Of a DNA stretch of 64,000 nt, positions 1 through 8,034 are shown piece after piece (position 1 is the first letter of the stretch; each line of letters begins with the position of its first letter). The notes under the pieces are model-generated. The model saw only the letters and a list, made by a program, of their open reading frames with translations, did not search any database and was not told the origin of the DNA. The position numbers were made by a program, and so were the translations under genes. The DNA lies in the NCBI RefSeq assembly GCF_016925675.1, contig NZ_CP070506.1, positions 308,501 through 372,500 on the forward strand. Direction: 5' to 3'. The DNA comes from Pseudomonas hygromyciniae. GTDB taxonomy: Bacteria > Pseudomonadota > Gammaproteobacteria > Pseudomonadales > Pseudomonadaceae.

Positions 1-1
1 C

Positions 2-1267
2 CGGCGCGATGCCAGCTTTGCGCGCTCGCAGAAGCACTATTACCTCGACCCTCCACGCATCGAGCGCGGTTGGCGCAACCATCTGATCGACATGCAGGGC
101 CGTTCGTATCTGGACATGCTCAACAATGTCGCGGTGCTGGGCCACGGCCATCCACGCATGGCGCAGGTGGCGGCGCGGCAGTGGTCGCTGCTCAACACCA
201 ACTCACGCTTTCATTACGCCGCGATTGCCGAGTTCTCCGAACGTTTGCTGGCCCTGGCCCCGGATTCCATGGACCGGGTGTTCCTGGTCAACAGCGGCAC
301 TGAAGCCAACGACCTGGCGATCCGCCTGGCTTGGGCCTACAGCGGCGGACGCGACATGCTCAGTGTGCTGGAGGCCTACCACGGCTGGTCGGTGGCGGCC
401 GATGCGGTGTCCACTTCGATCGCCGACAACCCCCAGGCCTTGAGCAGCCGGCCAGACTGGGTGCATCCGGTGACCGCGCCCAATACCTATCGTGGCCATT
501 TCCGTGGCCCGGACAGTGCGCCGGATTATGTGCGTAGCGTCGAGCACAACCTGGCGAAGATCGCGGCCAGTCAGCGCCAGCTGGCGGGTTTTATCTGCGA
601 GCCGGTGTATGGCAATGCCGGCGGTATTTCCTTGCCGCCGGGCTACCTGCAGCAGGTGTACGCCCTGGTCCGCGCCCGGGGCGGGGTATGTATTGCCGAT
701 GAAGTGCAGGTCGGTTACGGACGCATGGGCCATTTCTTCTGGGGTTTTGAGGAGCAGGGCGTGGTGCCGGACATCATCACCATGGCCAAAGGCATGGGCA
801 ACGGCCAGCCCCTGGGCGCGGTGATTACCCGCCGGGAAATCGCCGAAGCCCTGGAGGCCGAAGGGTATTTCTTCTCGTCCTCGGGCGGCAGCCCGGTGAG
901 TTGCCGGATCGGCCTGGCAGTGCTGGATGTGATGGAGGAAGAGCAACTTTGGGAAAACGCCCAGGTGGTCGGCGGGCATTTCAAGGCGCGGCTGCAAGCG
1001 TTGATCGAGCGCCATCCCCTGGTGGGGGCGGTGCATGGCTCGGGCTTCTACCTGGGGTTGGAGTTGGTGCGGGATCGGCAGACGCTGGAGCCGGCCACCG
1101 AAGAGACCGCACTGTTGTGCGATCGTCTACGTGAGTTGGGGGTTTTCATGCAGCCGACTGGGGACTATCTGAACATCCTCAAGATCAAGCCGCCGATGGT
1201 TACGTCTAAACGTAGTGTGGATTTCTTTGTCGACATGTTGTCGAAGGTGTTGGATGAAGGGTTGTAG
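2..1267 (+). CDS. Class III aminotransferase (5' end outside window)
   Basis: This is the C-terminal part of a PLP-dependent class III aminotransferase. The frame is open from base 2, before the first ATG at 92, so the N-terminus lies upstream and at least 421 residues are visible. Family marks are the SGTEAND segment that binds PLP phosphate, the IADEVQVGYGR stretch with the Asp that contacts the pyridine nitrogen, and MAKGMGNGQPLGAV containing the Schiff-base lysine. Related Pseudomonas proteins are often long fusions with an N-terminal kinase-like domain; the missing part cannot be judged here. It precedes the agmatine genes on the same strand, but a REP palindrome and about 300 bp separate them. 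Substrate unknown; an amine or amino-acid role is inferred from context only. Confidence 0.85.
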   Translation, partial: RRDASFARSQKHYYLDPPRIERGWRNHLIDMQGRSYLDMLNNVAVLGHGHPRMAQVAARQWSLLNTNSRFHYAAIAEFSERLLALAPDSMDRVFLVNSGTEANDLAIRLAWAYSGGRDMLSVLEAYHGWSVAADAVSTSIADNPQALSSRPDWVHPVTAPNTYRGHFRGPDSAPDYVRSVEHNLAKIAASQRQLAGFICEPVYGNAGGISLPPGYLQQVYALVRARGGVCIADEVQVGYGRMGHFFWGFEEQGVVPDIITMAKGMGNGQPLGAVITRREIAEALEAEGYFFSSSGGSPVSCRIGLAVLDVMEEEQLWENAQVVGGHFKARLQALIERHPLVGAVHGSGFYLGLELVRDRQTLEPATEETALLCDRLRELGVFMQPTGDYLNILKIKPPMVTSKRSVDFFVDMLSKVLDEGL

Positions 1268-1300
1268 ACACCTTTCTATGAGTTGAAATGAGATCACCAC

Positions 1301-1389
1301 TGTGGGAGCGGGCTTGCTCGCGAAAGCGGTGTATCAGTGACAGATTTGTAGACAGACACACCGCTTTCGCGAGCAAGCCCGCTCCCACA
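1301..1389. repeat. REP doublet (REPIN-like), GTGGGAGCGGGCTTG type
   Basis: Two inverted REP arms (TGTGGGAGCGGGCTTGCTCG and its complement) flank a short spacer and form a long hairpin. The same arms recur near 4.0 and 46.7 kb, so this is a dispersed family. It lies in the 304-bp gap between the aminotransferase and aguB; the remainder of that gap (1390-1571) is AT-rich and probably holds the aguB promoter, but I could not assign boxes. Confidence 0.9.
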
Positions 1390-1571
1390 AGGGCGATGGG
1401 GTTTCAGAATTTAAGTCGATTGTTATCGGGAATATTTTGTTTTTTTTCGATGGATGGAGATCTGCAAGCTTTAAAAGCCGATTTTTATCCGCTATAAAGT
1501 CGCCCAGCATTCCCCTTTCTGTCATCGGCCCCGGTTATCCTGGCCGCTGACCACCGCCCAGGAGATGATTC

Positions 1572-2450
1572 ATGAGCCGTATCGTTACCGTCGCCGCTAC
1601 CCAGATGGCTTGTTCCTGGGACCTCGAAGCCAATATCGAGACCGCTGAGAAGCTGGTCCGTGAGGCCGCCGCCAAAGGCGCGCAGATCATCCTGATCCAG
1701 GAACTGTTCGAAAGCCCGTACTTCTGCCAAAAGCCAAACCCGGACTATCTGCAACTGGCAACCCCGGTTGAAGAAAACGTGGCCATCAAGCATTTCCAGA
1801 AAATCGCCAAGGAACTGCAAGTCGTCCTGCCGATCAGCTTTTTCGAACTGGCTGGCCGTGCGCGTTTCAACAGCATCGCGATCATTGATGCCGACGGCTC
1901 CAACCTCGGGATTTATCGTAAAAGCCACATCCCGGATGGCCCTGGCTACCACGAAAAGTACTACTTCAACCCGGGCGATACCGGCTTCAAAGTGTGGAAC
2001 ACCCGCTATGCGAAAATCGGCGTGGGCATCTGCTGGGACCAATGGTTCCCGGAATGTGCCCGCAGCATGGCGCTGCAAGGCGCGGAAATCCTGTTCTACC
2101 CGACCGCCATCGGCAGCGAGCCACACGACAAGACCATCTCGTCCCGCGACCACTGGCAGCGCGTGCAACAAGGCCATGCCGGCGCCAACCTGATGCCGCT
2201 GATCGCCAGTAACCGCATTGGCAACGAAGAGCAGGACGGCTACGACATTACTTTTTACGGCTCGTCGTTCATCGCCAACCAGTTCGGCGAGAAAGTCGAA
2301 GAACTCAACGAAACCGAAGAAGGCATCCTGGTGCACAGCTTCGACCTCGATGAGCTGGAGCACATCCGCAGCGCGTGGGGCTCGTTCCGTGATCGCCGGC
2401 CGAACCTGTACGGCGCGCTCAAGACCCTCGACGGTTCCCTGGAGTCCTGA
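1572..2450 (+). CDS. aguB: N-carbamoylputrescine amidase
   Basis: Nitrilase-superfamily enzyme of 292 residues that hydrolyses N-carbamoylputrescine to putrescine, CO2 and ammonia in the cytoplasm, the last step of the agmatine route to putrescine. The nitrilase triad is visible: Glu in [10 protein letters not shown] (about residue 44), Lys in [12 protein letters not shown] and Cys in [12 protein letters not shown]. Length fits the family. An AGGAG Shine-Dalgarno precedes the ATG by a short spacing. aguA starts 6 bp after its stop, so the two are almost certainly one transcript. The recalled P. aeruginosa locus has the same pair beside the porin gene oprE, as here. No agmatine-responsive TetR regulator is visible in the window. 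Confidence 0.96.
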   Translation: MSRIVTVAATQMACSWDLEANIETAEKLVREAAAKGAQIILIQELFESPYFCQKPNPDYLQLATPVEENVAIKHFQKIAKELQVVLPISFFELAGRARFNSIAIIDADGSNLGIYRKSHIPDGPGYHEKYYFNPGDTGFKVWNTRYAKIGVGICWDQWFPECARSMALQGAEILFYPTAIGSEPHDKTISSRDHWQRVQQGHAGANLMPLIASNRIGNEEQDGYDITFYGSSFIANQFGEKVEELNETEEGILVHSFDLDELEHIRSAWGSFRDRRPNLYGALKTLDGSLES

Positions 2451-2455
2451 TCGCC

Positions 2456-3562
2456 ATGACCACTTTGCACAGCACGCCTCGCGCTGACGGCTTCTATATG
2501 CCAGCCGAGTGGGCACCCCAGACCCAGGCCTGGATGATCTGGCCAGAGCGTCCGGACAACTGGCGCCTGGGCGGCAAGCCGGCACAGGCGGCCCATGTGG
2601 CGGTGGCCAAGGCCATTGCGCGCTTTGAGCCGGTGACGGTCGCGGTTTCGGCCGGCCAGTACGAAAACGCCCGGGCGCGCCTGGATGTGCCAAATATTCG
2701 TGTGGTGGAGATGTCCAGCGACGATGCGTGGGTACGCGACAGCGGGCCGACCTTCGTGATCAATGACCAAGGCGAAGTCCGTGGCGTGAATTGGGACTTC
2801 AATGCCTGGGGCGGGTTTGACGGTGGCTTGTATGCGCCGTGGAACCGCGACGCCCAGGTGGGCGGCAAGATCCTCGAGATCGAGCGCAGCCCGCGTTATC
2901 GCACCGAGGGTTTTGTGCTCGAAGGCGGTTCGATTCACGTTGACGGTGAAGGCACGCTGATCACCACCGAGGAATGCCTGCTCAATCGCAATCGCAACCC
3001 GCATCTGGGCCGTGAAGAGATCGAAGCGGTCCTCAGCGCCCACCTGGCGGTGGATAAGATCATCTGGTTGCCCGACGGTCTGTTCAACGACGAAACCGAC
3101 GGCCATGTGGATAACTTCTGCTGCTACGTGCGCCCAGGCGAAGTGTTGCTGGCCTGGACTGACGACCCGCAAGACCCAAACTATGCGCGCTGCCATGCTG
3201 CCATGGACGTGCTGCAAAACAGCACTGACGCCAAGGGCCGCGCACTTACCGTACATAAAATGCCGATCCCGGGGCCGTTGTACGCCACTGAGGAAGAGTG
3301 CGCCGGTGTCGATCCAGTGGACGGTTCCCAGGAGCGTAATCCGACCGTGCGTTTGGCCGGTTCCTACGTCAACTTCCTGATCGTCAACGGCGGCATTATC
3401 GCGCCGAGTTTTGATGATCCGCTGGACAGCCGTGCCCAGGAAATTCTTCAGGGTCTGTTTCCGCAACATGAAGTGGTGATGGTGCCGGGGCGTGAACTGT
3501 TACTGGGGGGCGGCAATATCCACTGCCTGACGCAACAACAGCCCGCGCCGCACAAAAACTGA
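2456..3562 (+). CDS. aguA: Agmatine deiminase
   Basis: Agmatine iminohydrolase of the guanidino-group-modifying superfamily, 368 residues, converting agmatine to N-carbamoylputrescine plus ammonia. Diagnostic pieces are [16 protein letters not shown] near the N-terminus, the [14 protein letters not shown] segment with catalytic Asp/His, and the C-terminal [13 protein letters not shown] with the nucleophilic Cys. A GGAG inside the end of aguB serves as ribosome site, so translation of the pair is closely linked. Together AguA and AguB let the cell use agmatine as carbon and nitrogen source and as a putrescine source. A rho-independent terminator follows at about 70 bp. Nothing unusual in length or motifs. 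Confidence 0.96.
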   Translation: MTTLHSTPRADGFYMPAEWAPQTQAWMIWPERPDNWRLGGKPAQAAHVAVAKAIARFEPVTVAVSAGQYENARARLDVPNIRVVEMSSDDAWVRDSGPTFVINDQGEVRGVNWDFNAWGGFDGGLYAPWNRDAQVGGKILEIERSPRYRTEGFVLEGGSIHVDGEGTLITTEECLLNRNRNPHLGREEIEAVLSAHLAVDKIIWLPDGLFNDETDGHVDNFCCYVRPGEVLLAWTDDPQDPNYARCHAAMDVLQNSTDAKGRALTVHKMPIPGPLYATEEECAGVDPVDGSQERNPTVRLAGSYVNFLIVNGGIIAPSFDDPLDSRAQEILQGLFPQHEVVMVPGRELLLGGGNIHCLTQQQPAPHKN

Positions 3563-3631
3563 GTGCAGTTGTAACAGGCAATTTCGCCGTACGGCGACTG
3601 ATCGCCGGCAGATGCACCGAGCAATAACAGC

Positions 3632-3666
3632 AAGCCCATGGCCCGTGAGGGTCGTGGGCTTTTTTG
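3632..3666 (+). terminator. Rho-independent terminator after aguBA
   Basis: AAGCCCA pairs with TGGGCTT around a loop and is followed by a T run. It lies 70 bp beyond the aguA stop and closes the aguBA transcript. Confidence 0.8.
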
Positions 3667-3804
3667 TGTCTGTAAGCCCGTAAGTCGGCTTGTTGGCATA
3701 GCTCTTGTATCGGCGTTGTGACAGTGATCGGGGTTTGTGACTGCGCAGTTCTGTCATAAACCTTGAGTAAGTTGGCCGCTCAAGCAGTAGGAGAGAGCGC
3801 TGAA

Positions 3805-4017
3805 ATGAACGCCGATATCAACCTGGTCTATAAACGCGCGTCCCATCCTTTGGTCGTTCGAGGTGACGCGATTCACACGCTGGCCCTTTGGTTGAAGGCA
3901 AATGGCTCACGCCGGATCCGGCAGGCTGATCCACGCAGGGTGATGAGTGAACGCTACCCGGTGGGGCTGTTCAGCGAGGATGAGGTGCAGGTGCTGTGCG
4001 AGTTGATCCGTAACTGA
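3805..4017 (+). CDS. Small conserved-type hypothetical protein (70 aa)
   Basis: A 70-residue basic protein of unknown function. I chose the ATG at 3805, giving MNADINLVYKRASHPL, because AGGAGAG lies 9 bp upstream; an in-frame TTG at 3763 would add 14 residues but has no ribosome site. There is no signal peptide, membrane segment or cysteine. The sequence shows two short predicted helical stretches, DAIHTLALWLKANGS and SEDEVQVLCELIRN. It follows the aguBA terminator, so it has its own promoter, and is convergent with the downstream siderophore receptor, with a REP palindrome between them. No function is proposed. The good ribosome site and normal codon use support a real gene. Confidence 0.65.
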   Translation: MNADINLVYKRASHPLVVRGDAIHTLALWLKANGSRRIRQADPRRVMSERYPVGLFSEDEVQVLCELIRN

Positions 4018-4025
4018 TATTCAAA

Positions 4026-4114
4026 TGTGGGAGCGGGCTTGCCCGCGATAGCGGTGTATCAGTCACATATGCATCAACTGACACACTGCTATCGCGGGCA
4101 AGCCCGCTCCCACA
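4026..4114. repeat. REP doublet between convergent genes
   Basis: Inverted arms TGTGGGAGCGGGCTTGCCCG and complement, 89 bp in total, the same family as the copy at 1301. It occupies the gap between the small protein gene and the convergent TonB receptor gene, a usual REPIN position. Confidence 0.9.
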
Positions 4115-4129
4115 GGAACTGCATGTGGG

Positions 4130-6202
4130 TTAGAAGTTGTACGTCCCCGTTACCACCAGGCTGCGCGGGTCTCCAAACTGGATCTGGTTGGCACTGGTCG
4201 CCGACGCGTAGTACGTCTTGTCGCTGATGTTATTGAGCGCCGCCCTTACATCCCAGTCCTTGTGCCGGAACCCGGCCAGGGCGTCCCAGCGGCCATAGCC
4301 GGGCAGTATCACGGTATTGGCGTTATCGGCATAACGGTCGCCCACCAGGGTCAGGCCGGTTTCGGCGTACCAGCCCATTTCCGGTTTCCAGGTAACGAAC
4401 AGGCTGGCGTTGCGCTTGGCCACGTCGCTGATGCGCTTGCCTTCAAAGCCGTTGTTGTCTTTCACCACCTTGGCGTCCTGTACGCCGACGCCGCCGCGTA
4501 CATACCAGTTGCCGACGATTTTGCCGGTGGTGGTCAGCTCGATACCACGGGAGCGTTGTATGCCGCTGAGCAGGGTGATCAGCGGGTTCTCCGGGTCACG
4601 GGTGCGGCGGTTGTACAGTTCCAGTTCATACACGGCGAGGGTGGTGCTCAGGCGGTCGTCGAGCCAGTCGCTCTTGACCCCGATTTCTTTTTGCTTGGTC
4701 AGCTCGGGGCTCAGATCGTTGGCATTGCCCGTCGCATTCGGGGTGATGCCGATCAGGCCGCCACCGGTGGGGGAAAACGTCTTGCTCCAGGAGGCGTAGA
4801 AGGAATGGTTTTCCACCGGCGTCCACACCACGCCCAGCCGTGGGCTGGTGTTGTGGCTGTCGACGTTTTGCCGGGTGTTGATGATCTTATTGGTGGTGTC
4901 CACTTCAAAACGGTCGTAGCGCAAACCGGCGAGTATTTGCCACTGATCGTTCAGGCGCAGTTGGTCCTGCACATACAGCCCCTGGCTTTCGACTTCGGTG
5001 TGGTTGTTGCTGGAGATCCTCATCGGCCCGGTATGGCTCAGGTGCCGGTTGGGGTGGTTCAGATCAAGGCCGGGCACTGTTGCCGTTACCGCGCTGTACA
5101 GCTTCGGATCACGGCGCTGGCTGCCCAATTCCACACCGCTCAGCAGGCGATGCTCCAGGCCAAAGGTGTTGAAGCCGCCTTCGAGCTCGACGTTATTGAA
5201 TACGTTGCGCGTCCTCAGGTCCTGCTGCCAGCGCTGGCGCCCGACGGTGTTGGTCTTGGGGTCGTAGCCGGTCTGGTAGGTGTTGTCGAAGTCACTGTCG
5301 AGCTTGAACACGCCCAGGGTGTGGCGCAGTTGCCAGCTGTCGTTGAGTTCATAGGCGAGCTTGGAGCGCAGGGATTGGGTGGTGTCGTCGATGTAGTCGC
5401 GTGGGTCGCCGTAGGTGGTGTCGCGGCTCACATCGGCCGGGCGCCCGCGCACGCCGGGGATGCCACGGTCCGGGGTGCGGTCGTAGCGGCTGTATTCGTA
5501 TTGCACCAGCCAGTTCAGTTGCGGGGTCAGTTGCCAGCTTATCGACGGCGCGAACAGTTTGCGGTTGCCGCTGATGCCGTCGCGAAAACTGTCGGTGTCC
5601 TCGTTGCCCATGTTCAGGCGCAGGCTGATGTTTTCGGTCGGGTCGGCGCTTAAGTCGGTGTACAGACTACGCAGCCCGTTGTTGCCGCCCTGGGCTTCGA
5701 TGCTGGAAGCACGCCCGGCCTGGGGCAGCTTACTGACGCGGTTGACGATCCCACCCTGGCCACCGCGCCCGTACAACACCGCGGCGGGGCCCTTGAGCAC
5801 GTCGATGCGCTCGATGTTATGCAGGTCGCGCACGTACTGGCTGTCGTCGCGGATGCCGTCGAGGTAGAAGTCGCTGCTGGCCTCGAAGCCGCGGATACGC
5901 AAGCTGTCGAAGCGCGTATCGGCGCCGCTGCTGACGTTGGGGATACCGCTCAAGGCCTGGCCCAGATCGTTGGTGCCGTAGGCGCGCAGGTTCTCGGTCT
6001 TTACCCAGTCAATTGCCTGGGGCACGTAGCGCACCGGCGTGCTTGTGCGGGTGGCGGTGTTGGTGTCTTTGACGCGTGGGTCGTCCTCATCAGCTTCGGC
6101 GCTGATGGAGGTGGCGGGCAGTGTGGTCGCGGCGCAGGCAAATCCGGCGCACAGCAGTGCAGAAAGCCCAAGGGTCATGGGCGTCAGGCGAGGGGCAGGC
6201 AT
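4130..6202 (-). CDS. TonB-dependent siderophore receptor (Fiu/catecholate-like)
   Basis: Outer-membrane ligand-gated channel of 690 residues for a ferric siderophore, energised by TonB-ExbBD. Residues 1-24 are a signal peptide ending in CAA. The plug domain follows, with SLRIRGFEASSDFYLDGIRD and IDVLKGPAAVLYGRGGQGG, then a 22-strand barrel ending in the typical aromatic C-terminus GTYNF. The SISAEADE stretch after the signal peptide may be the TonB box. No N-terminal signalling extension is present, so it is a plain transporter and not a surface-signalling receptor. A Fur box lies 41-59 bp before the ATG. Fiu-like similarity suggests a catecholate ligand, but the substrate is inference. It is divergent from the candidate small RNA and porin. 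Confidence 0.9.
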   Translation of the reverse strand: MPAPRLTPMTLGLSALLCAGFACAATTLPATSISAEADEDDPRVKDTNTATRTSTPVRYVPQAIDWVKTENLRAYGTNDLGQALSGIPNVSSGADTRFDSLRIRGFEASSDFYLDGIRDDSQYVRDLHNIERIDVLKGPAAVLYGRGGQGGIVNRVSKLPQAGRASSIEAQGGNNGLRSLYTDLSADPTENISLRLNMGNEDTDSFRDGISGNRKLFAPSISWQLTPQLNWLVQYEYSRYDRTPDRGIPGVRGRPADVSRDTTYGDPRDYIDDTTQSLRSKLAYELNDSWQLRHTLGVFKLDSDFDNTYQTGYDPKTNTVGRQRWQQDLRTRNVFNNVELEGGFNTFGLEHRLLSGVELGSQRRDPKLYSAVTATVPGLDLNHPNRHLSHTGPMRISSNNHTEVESQGLYVQDQLRLNDQWQILAGLRYDRFEVDTTNKIINTRQNVDSHNTSPRLGVVWTPVENHSFYASWSKTFSPTGGGLIGITPNATGNANDLSPELTKQKEIGVKSDWLDDRLSTTLAVYELELYNRRTRDPENPLITLLSGIQRSRGIELTTTGKIVGNWYVRGGVGVQDAKVVKDNNGFEGKRISDVAKRNASLFVTWKPEMGWYAETGLTLVGDRYADNANTVILPGYGRWDALAGFRHKDWDVRAALNNISDKTYYASATSANQIQFGDPRSLVVTGTYNF

Positions 6203-6242
6203 CTAGGGGCGCATCCGTAGGAGGGAGGGTAAATAATGCGCG

Positions 6243-6261
6243 AATGATAATGCTTGCTATT
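6243..6261 (-). promoter_or_regulatory. Fur box upstream of the siderophore receptor
   Basis: AATGATAATGCTTGCTATT resembles the 19-bp Fur consensus of GATAAT hexamers. It lies 41-59 bp before the receptor ATG and nearly equals the box at 29644, which precedes the other TonB receptor. Expected role: repression by Fe2+-Fur. Confidence 0.75.
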
Positions 6262-6329
6262 TGCGCGCGTAATTTATTCTTGCGCTGCCTGCTCAGGTAT
6301 TTGTATCAAGATGTGTCTTTTGGGGAATT

Positions 6330-6407
6330 TTACGCCATATTGGAAAATGCGTTACCCACCAGCGGCTTATTCACCGTATGAATCGGGCGAGCGTATATAT
6401 GGCGTAA
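6330..6407. repeat. Perfect 11-bp inverted repeat in an AT-rich divergent region
   Basis: TTACGCCATAT at 6330-6340 is exactly inverted as ATATGGCGTAA at 6397-6407, 56 bp apart. It lies between the Fur box and the candidate small-RNA promoter, in the 461-bp gap separating the siderophore receptor from the porin. A paired operator is possible; no binding protein is identified. Confidence 0.5.
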
Positions 6408-6466
6408 ATAATGGCTAAATAATATCGCTTAGACTTTTTTTGCCTAAATACAGACGATTCACTAAA

Positions 6467-6496
6467 TTGACATGCAGTTGAGGGCGCGGATAGGAT
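6467..6496 (+). promoter_or_regulatory. Sigma-70-type promoter for a short transcript
   Basis: TTGACA at 6467-6472 and TAGGAT at 6491-6496 are separated by 18 bp. This is a near-consensus housekeeping promoter pointing toward the strong hairpin-T terminator at 6541-6582, about 170 bp before the porin ATG. Confidence 0.6.
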
Positions 6497-6502
6497 TCGC
6501 CT

Positions 6503-6582
6503 CAACGCCTGTGGCTAACCGCCATGACTTCTCCAAATATAAAAGGCCTGCGGCGTATTTCAGTCGTCCGCAGGCCTTTTTG
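6503..6582 (+). ncRNA. Candidate ~80-nt small RNA or attenuated porin leader
   Basis: A near-consensus promoter is followed within 50 bp by a textbook terminator, leaving a transcript of about 80 nt with no good open reading frame. Just before the terminator stem the RNA reads CCAAAUAUAAAAGG, an A/U-rich single-stranded stretch of the kind used by Hfq-binding small RNAs. It sits between divergent genes, where a terminator has no other gene to serve. Two readings are possible: an independent small RNA, or a leader whose read-through feeds the porin gene 81 bp downstream. I do not match it to a named RNA family. Start and end are estimates. Confidence 0.5.
6541..6582 (+). terminator. Strong rho-independent terminator in the porin leader
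   Basis: AAAAGGCCTGCGG pairs with CCGCAGGCCTTTTT around a 14-nt loop. The stem is GC-rich and flanked by A and T runs, so it can act in both directions. It lies upstream of the porin start, not after a protein gene. Confidence 0.8.
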
Positions 6583-6663
6583 TATCTGGGGAAAGTCGAT
6601 ATCAGAAAAGCTAACGGAGCCAGGTTTCACAGCGCGTACTCAACCAGTAATAGGAATAAGAAA

Positions 6664-7959
6664 ATGTTGAATAAACGGATGGGTCTGCTTGCTCTGGGGA
6701 TTTTGAGCGCCACTCAGGCAATGGCAAACGACCAGGAGCAATCCAAAGGCTTCGTGGAAGACAGTCACCTGAACATCGCGGCGCGTAATGCGTATATCAG
6801 CCGCGATTACAAAGATGGCAAGCAAGATAAAGCTGAATGGGGCCAAGGCTTTATCGGTAAGTTCGAATCCGGCTTCACCCAAGGCACCGTCGGTGTGGGT
6901 GTGGACGTGATCGGCCAATACGCCATCCGTCTGGACGGTGGTAAAGGTCGCAGCGGCGCTGGCGGTATCAACTTCTTCAAGCAAGGTGACAGCGGCGCAG
7001 CACCACACGACCTGGCCAAGGGCGGCGCAGCCGTCAAGGCACGCATCTCCAACACCGTACTGAAGTACGGTGACCAGATGCCAGCCGTGCCGGTCCTGCA
7101 GTACGACAACTCCCGTCTGTTGTCGGAAACCTACACCGGTACCTCGATCGTCTCCAAAGAGATCAAAGGTCTGGAGCTGCAAGGTGGTTACTTCACCAAG
7201 GAAGCCCAAAAAGGCGCCGAAGGGACCGACAGCGGCAACCTGAAAAAAATCTCGTACCTGGGTGGTAGCTACAAATTCACCGAAAGCCTGTCGGCCGCGC
7301 TGTATGCATCCGACATGGAAGACGTGCTGAAGAAGCAATACGTCAACGTCAACTACGTGCTGGGCCTGCCACAAGAGCAGTCGCTGACTTTTGACTTCAA
7401 CGGCTACAAGACCAAGCTGGACAAGAGCTTCGCCCAGCAAACCCAGGGTGATGCTAGCGCTCGCGACAACAAAATCTGGAGCCTGGGCGCCACTTGGGCC
7501 TTCGGTCCGCACAGCCTGACCCTGGCTCACCAGCGCAGCTCCGGTGACACCGGCTACATGTACGGCGGCTATCGTGACAACACCAAGGACAGCGGCATTG
7601 GCGACGGTGGCAACACCATCCTGCTGGCCAACTCCTACTGGTCTGACTTCAACGCTAAAGACGAGCGCTCCTGGCAGGTCGGCTATGGCATTGACTTCAC
7701 CACCTTCGGTGTACCTGGCCTGAGCTACAACATCGCTTACGTGCGCGGCACCAACATCGACGACGGTAGCAACCGTGGCGATGGCACCGAGCGTGAAATC
7801 TTCAACCAGTTCAAGTACGTGGTACAGAGCGGCCCGGCTAAAGACCTGAGCCTGCGTGCCCGCGCCTCCTGGTTGCGTGTTTCGACCAACGCCAACAAAT
7901 ACAACGTTGGTGGTAACGAAATCCGTCTGTTCGCCGACTACCCGATCAACGTGTTCTAA
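6664..7959 (+). CDS. OprD-family outer-membrane porin (OprE/OprQ-like)
   Basis: Porin of 431 residues forming an 18-strand substrate-specific channel. I start it at the ATG giving MLNKRMGLLALGILS because AGGA precedes it and a signal peptide ending ATQAMA follows; the frame extends upstream only through non-coding leader. Family features are FVEDSHLNIAARNAY at the mature N-terminus, WGQGFIGKFESGFT, and the terminal strand ending in Phe (DYPINVF). Position next to aguBA matches the recalled P. aeruginosa order with oprE, so OprE-like is the best guess, but OprD paralogues are hard to separate by eye. Codon use is strongly biased to preferred codons, suggesting high expression. A terminator follows at 30 bp. 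Confidence 0.88.
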   Translation: MLNKRMGLLALGILSATQAMANDQEQSKGFVEDSHLNIAARNAYISRDYKDGKQDKAEWGQGFIGKFESGFTQGTVGVGVDVIGQYAIRLDGGKGRSGAGGINFFKQGDSGAAPHDLAKGGAAVKARISNTVLKYGDQMPAVPVLQYDNSRLLSETYTGTSIVSKEIKGLELQGGYFTKEAQKGAEGTDSGNLKKISYLGGSYKFTESLSAALYASDMEDVLKKQYVNVNYVLGLPQEQSLTFDFNGYKTKLDKSFAQQTQGDASARDNKIWSLGATWAFGPHSLTLAHQRSSGDTGYMYGGYRDNTKDSGIGDGGNTILLANSYWSDFNAKDERSWQVGYGIDFTTFGVPGLSYNIAYVRGTNIDDGSNRGDGTEREIFNQFKYVVQSGPAKDLSLRARASWLRVSTNANKYNVGGNEIRLFADYPINVF

Positions 7960-7989
7960 GATCGTGCGTCGTGCCTGATACCAGGCAAT

Positions 7990-8018
7990 AAAAAACCCCG
8001 ACTTGTCGGGGTTTTTTT
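7990..8018 (+). terminator. Terminator after the porin gene
   Basis: CCCCGAC/GTCGGGG stem with a 2-nt loop, A run before and seven T after. It lies between convergent genes and probably serves both the porin and the M48 peptidase operon. Confidence 0.85.
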
Positions 8019-8034
8019 ATACCTGCCTGAAACC

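Noticed and set aside
1206..1525. Short frames through the REP hairpin
   Set aside because: They translate REP arms (MGAGLLAKAV-type text) that recur wherever this repeat occurs.
4262..5653. 463-codon plus-strand frame opposite the siderophore receptor
   Set aside because: Gly/Val/Ala-rich text with no motif; the minus-strand receptor has clear plug and barrel features.
6262..6466. ANR/DNR box expected if the porin is anaerobically induced like OprE
   Set aside because: No TTGAT-N4-ATCAA match found; only partial TTGTATCAAG.
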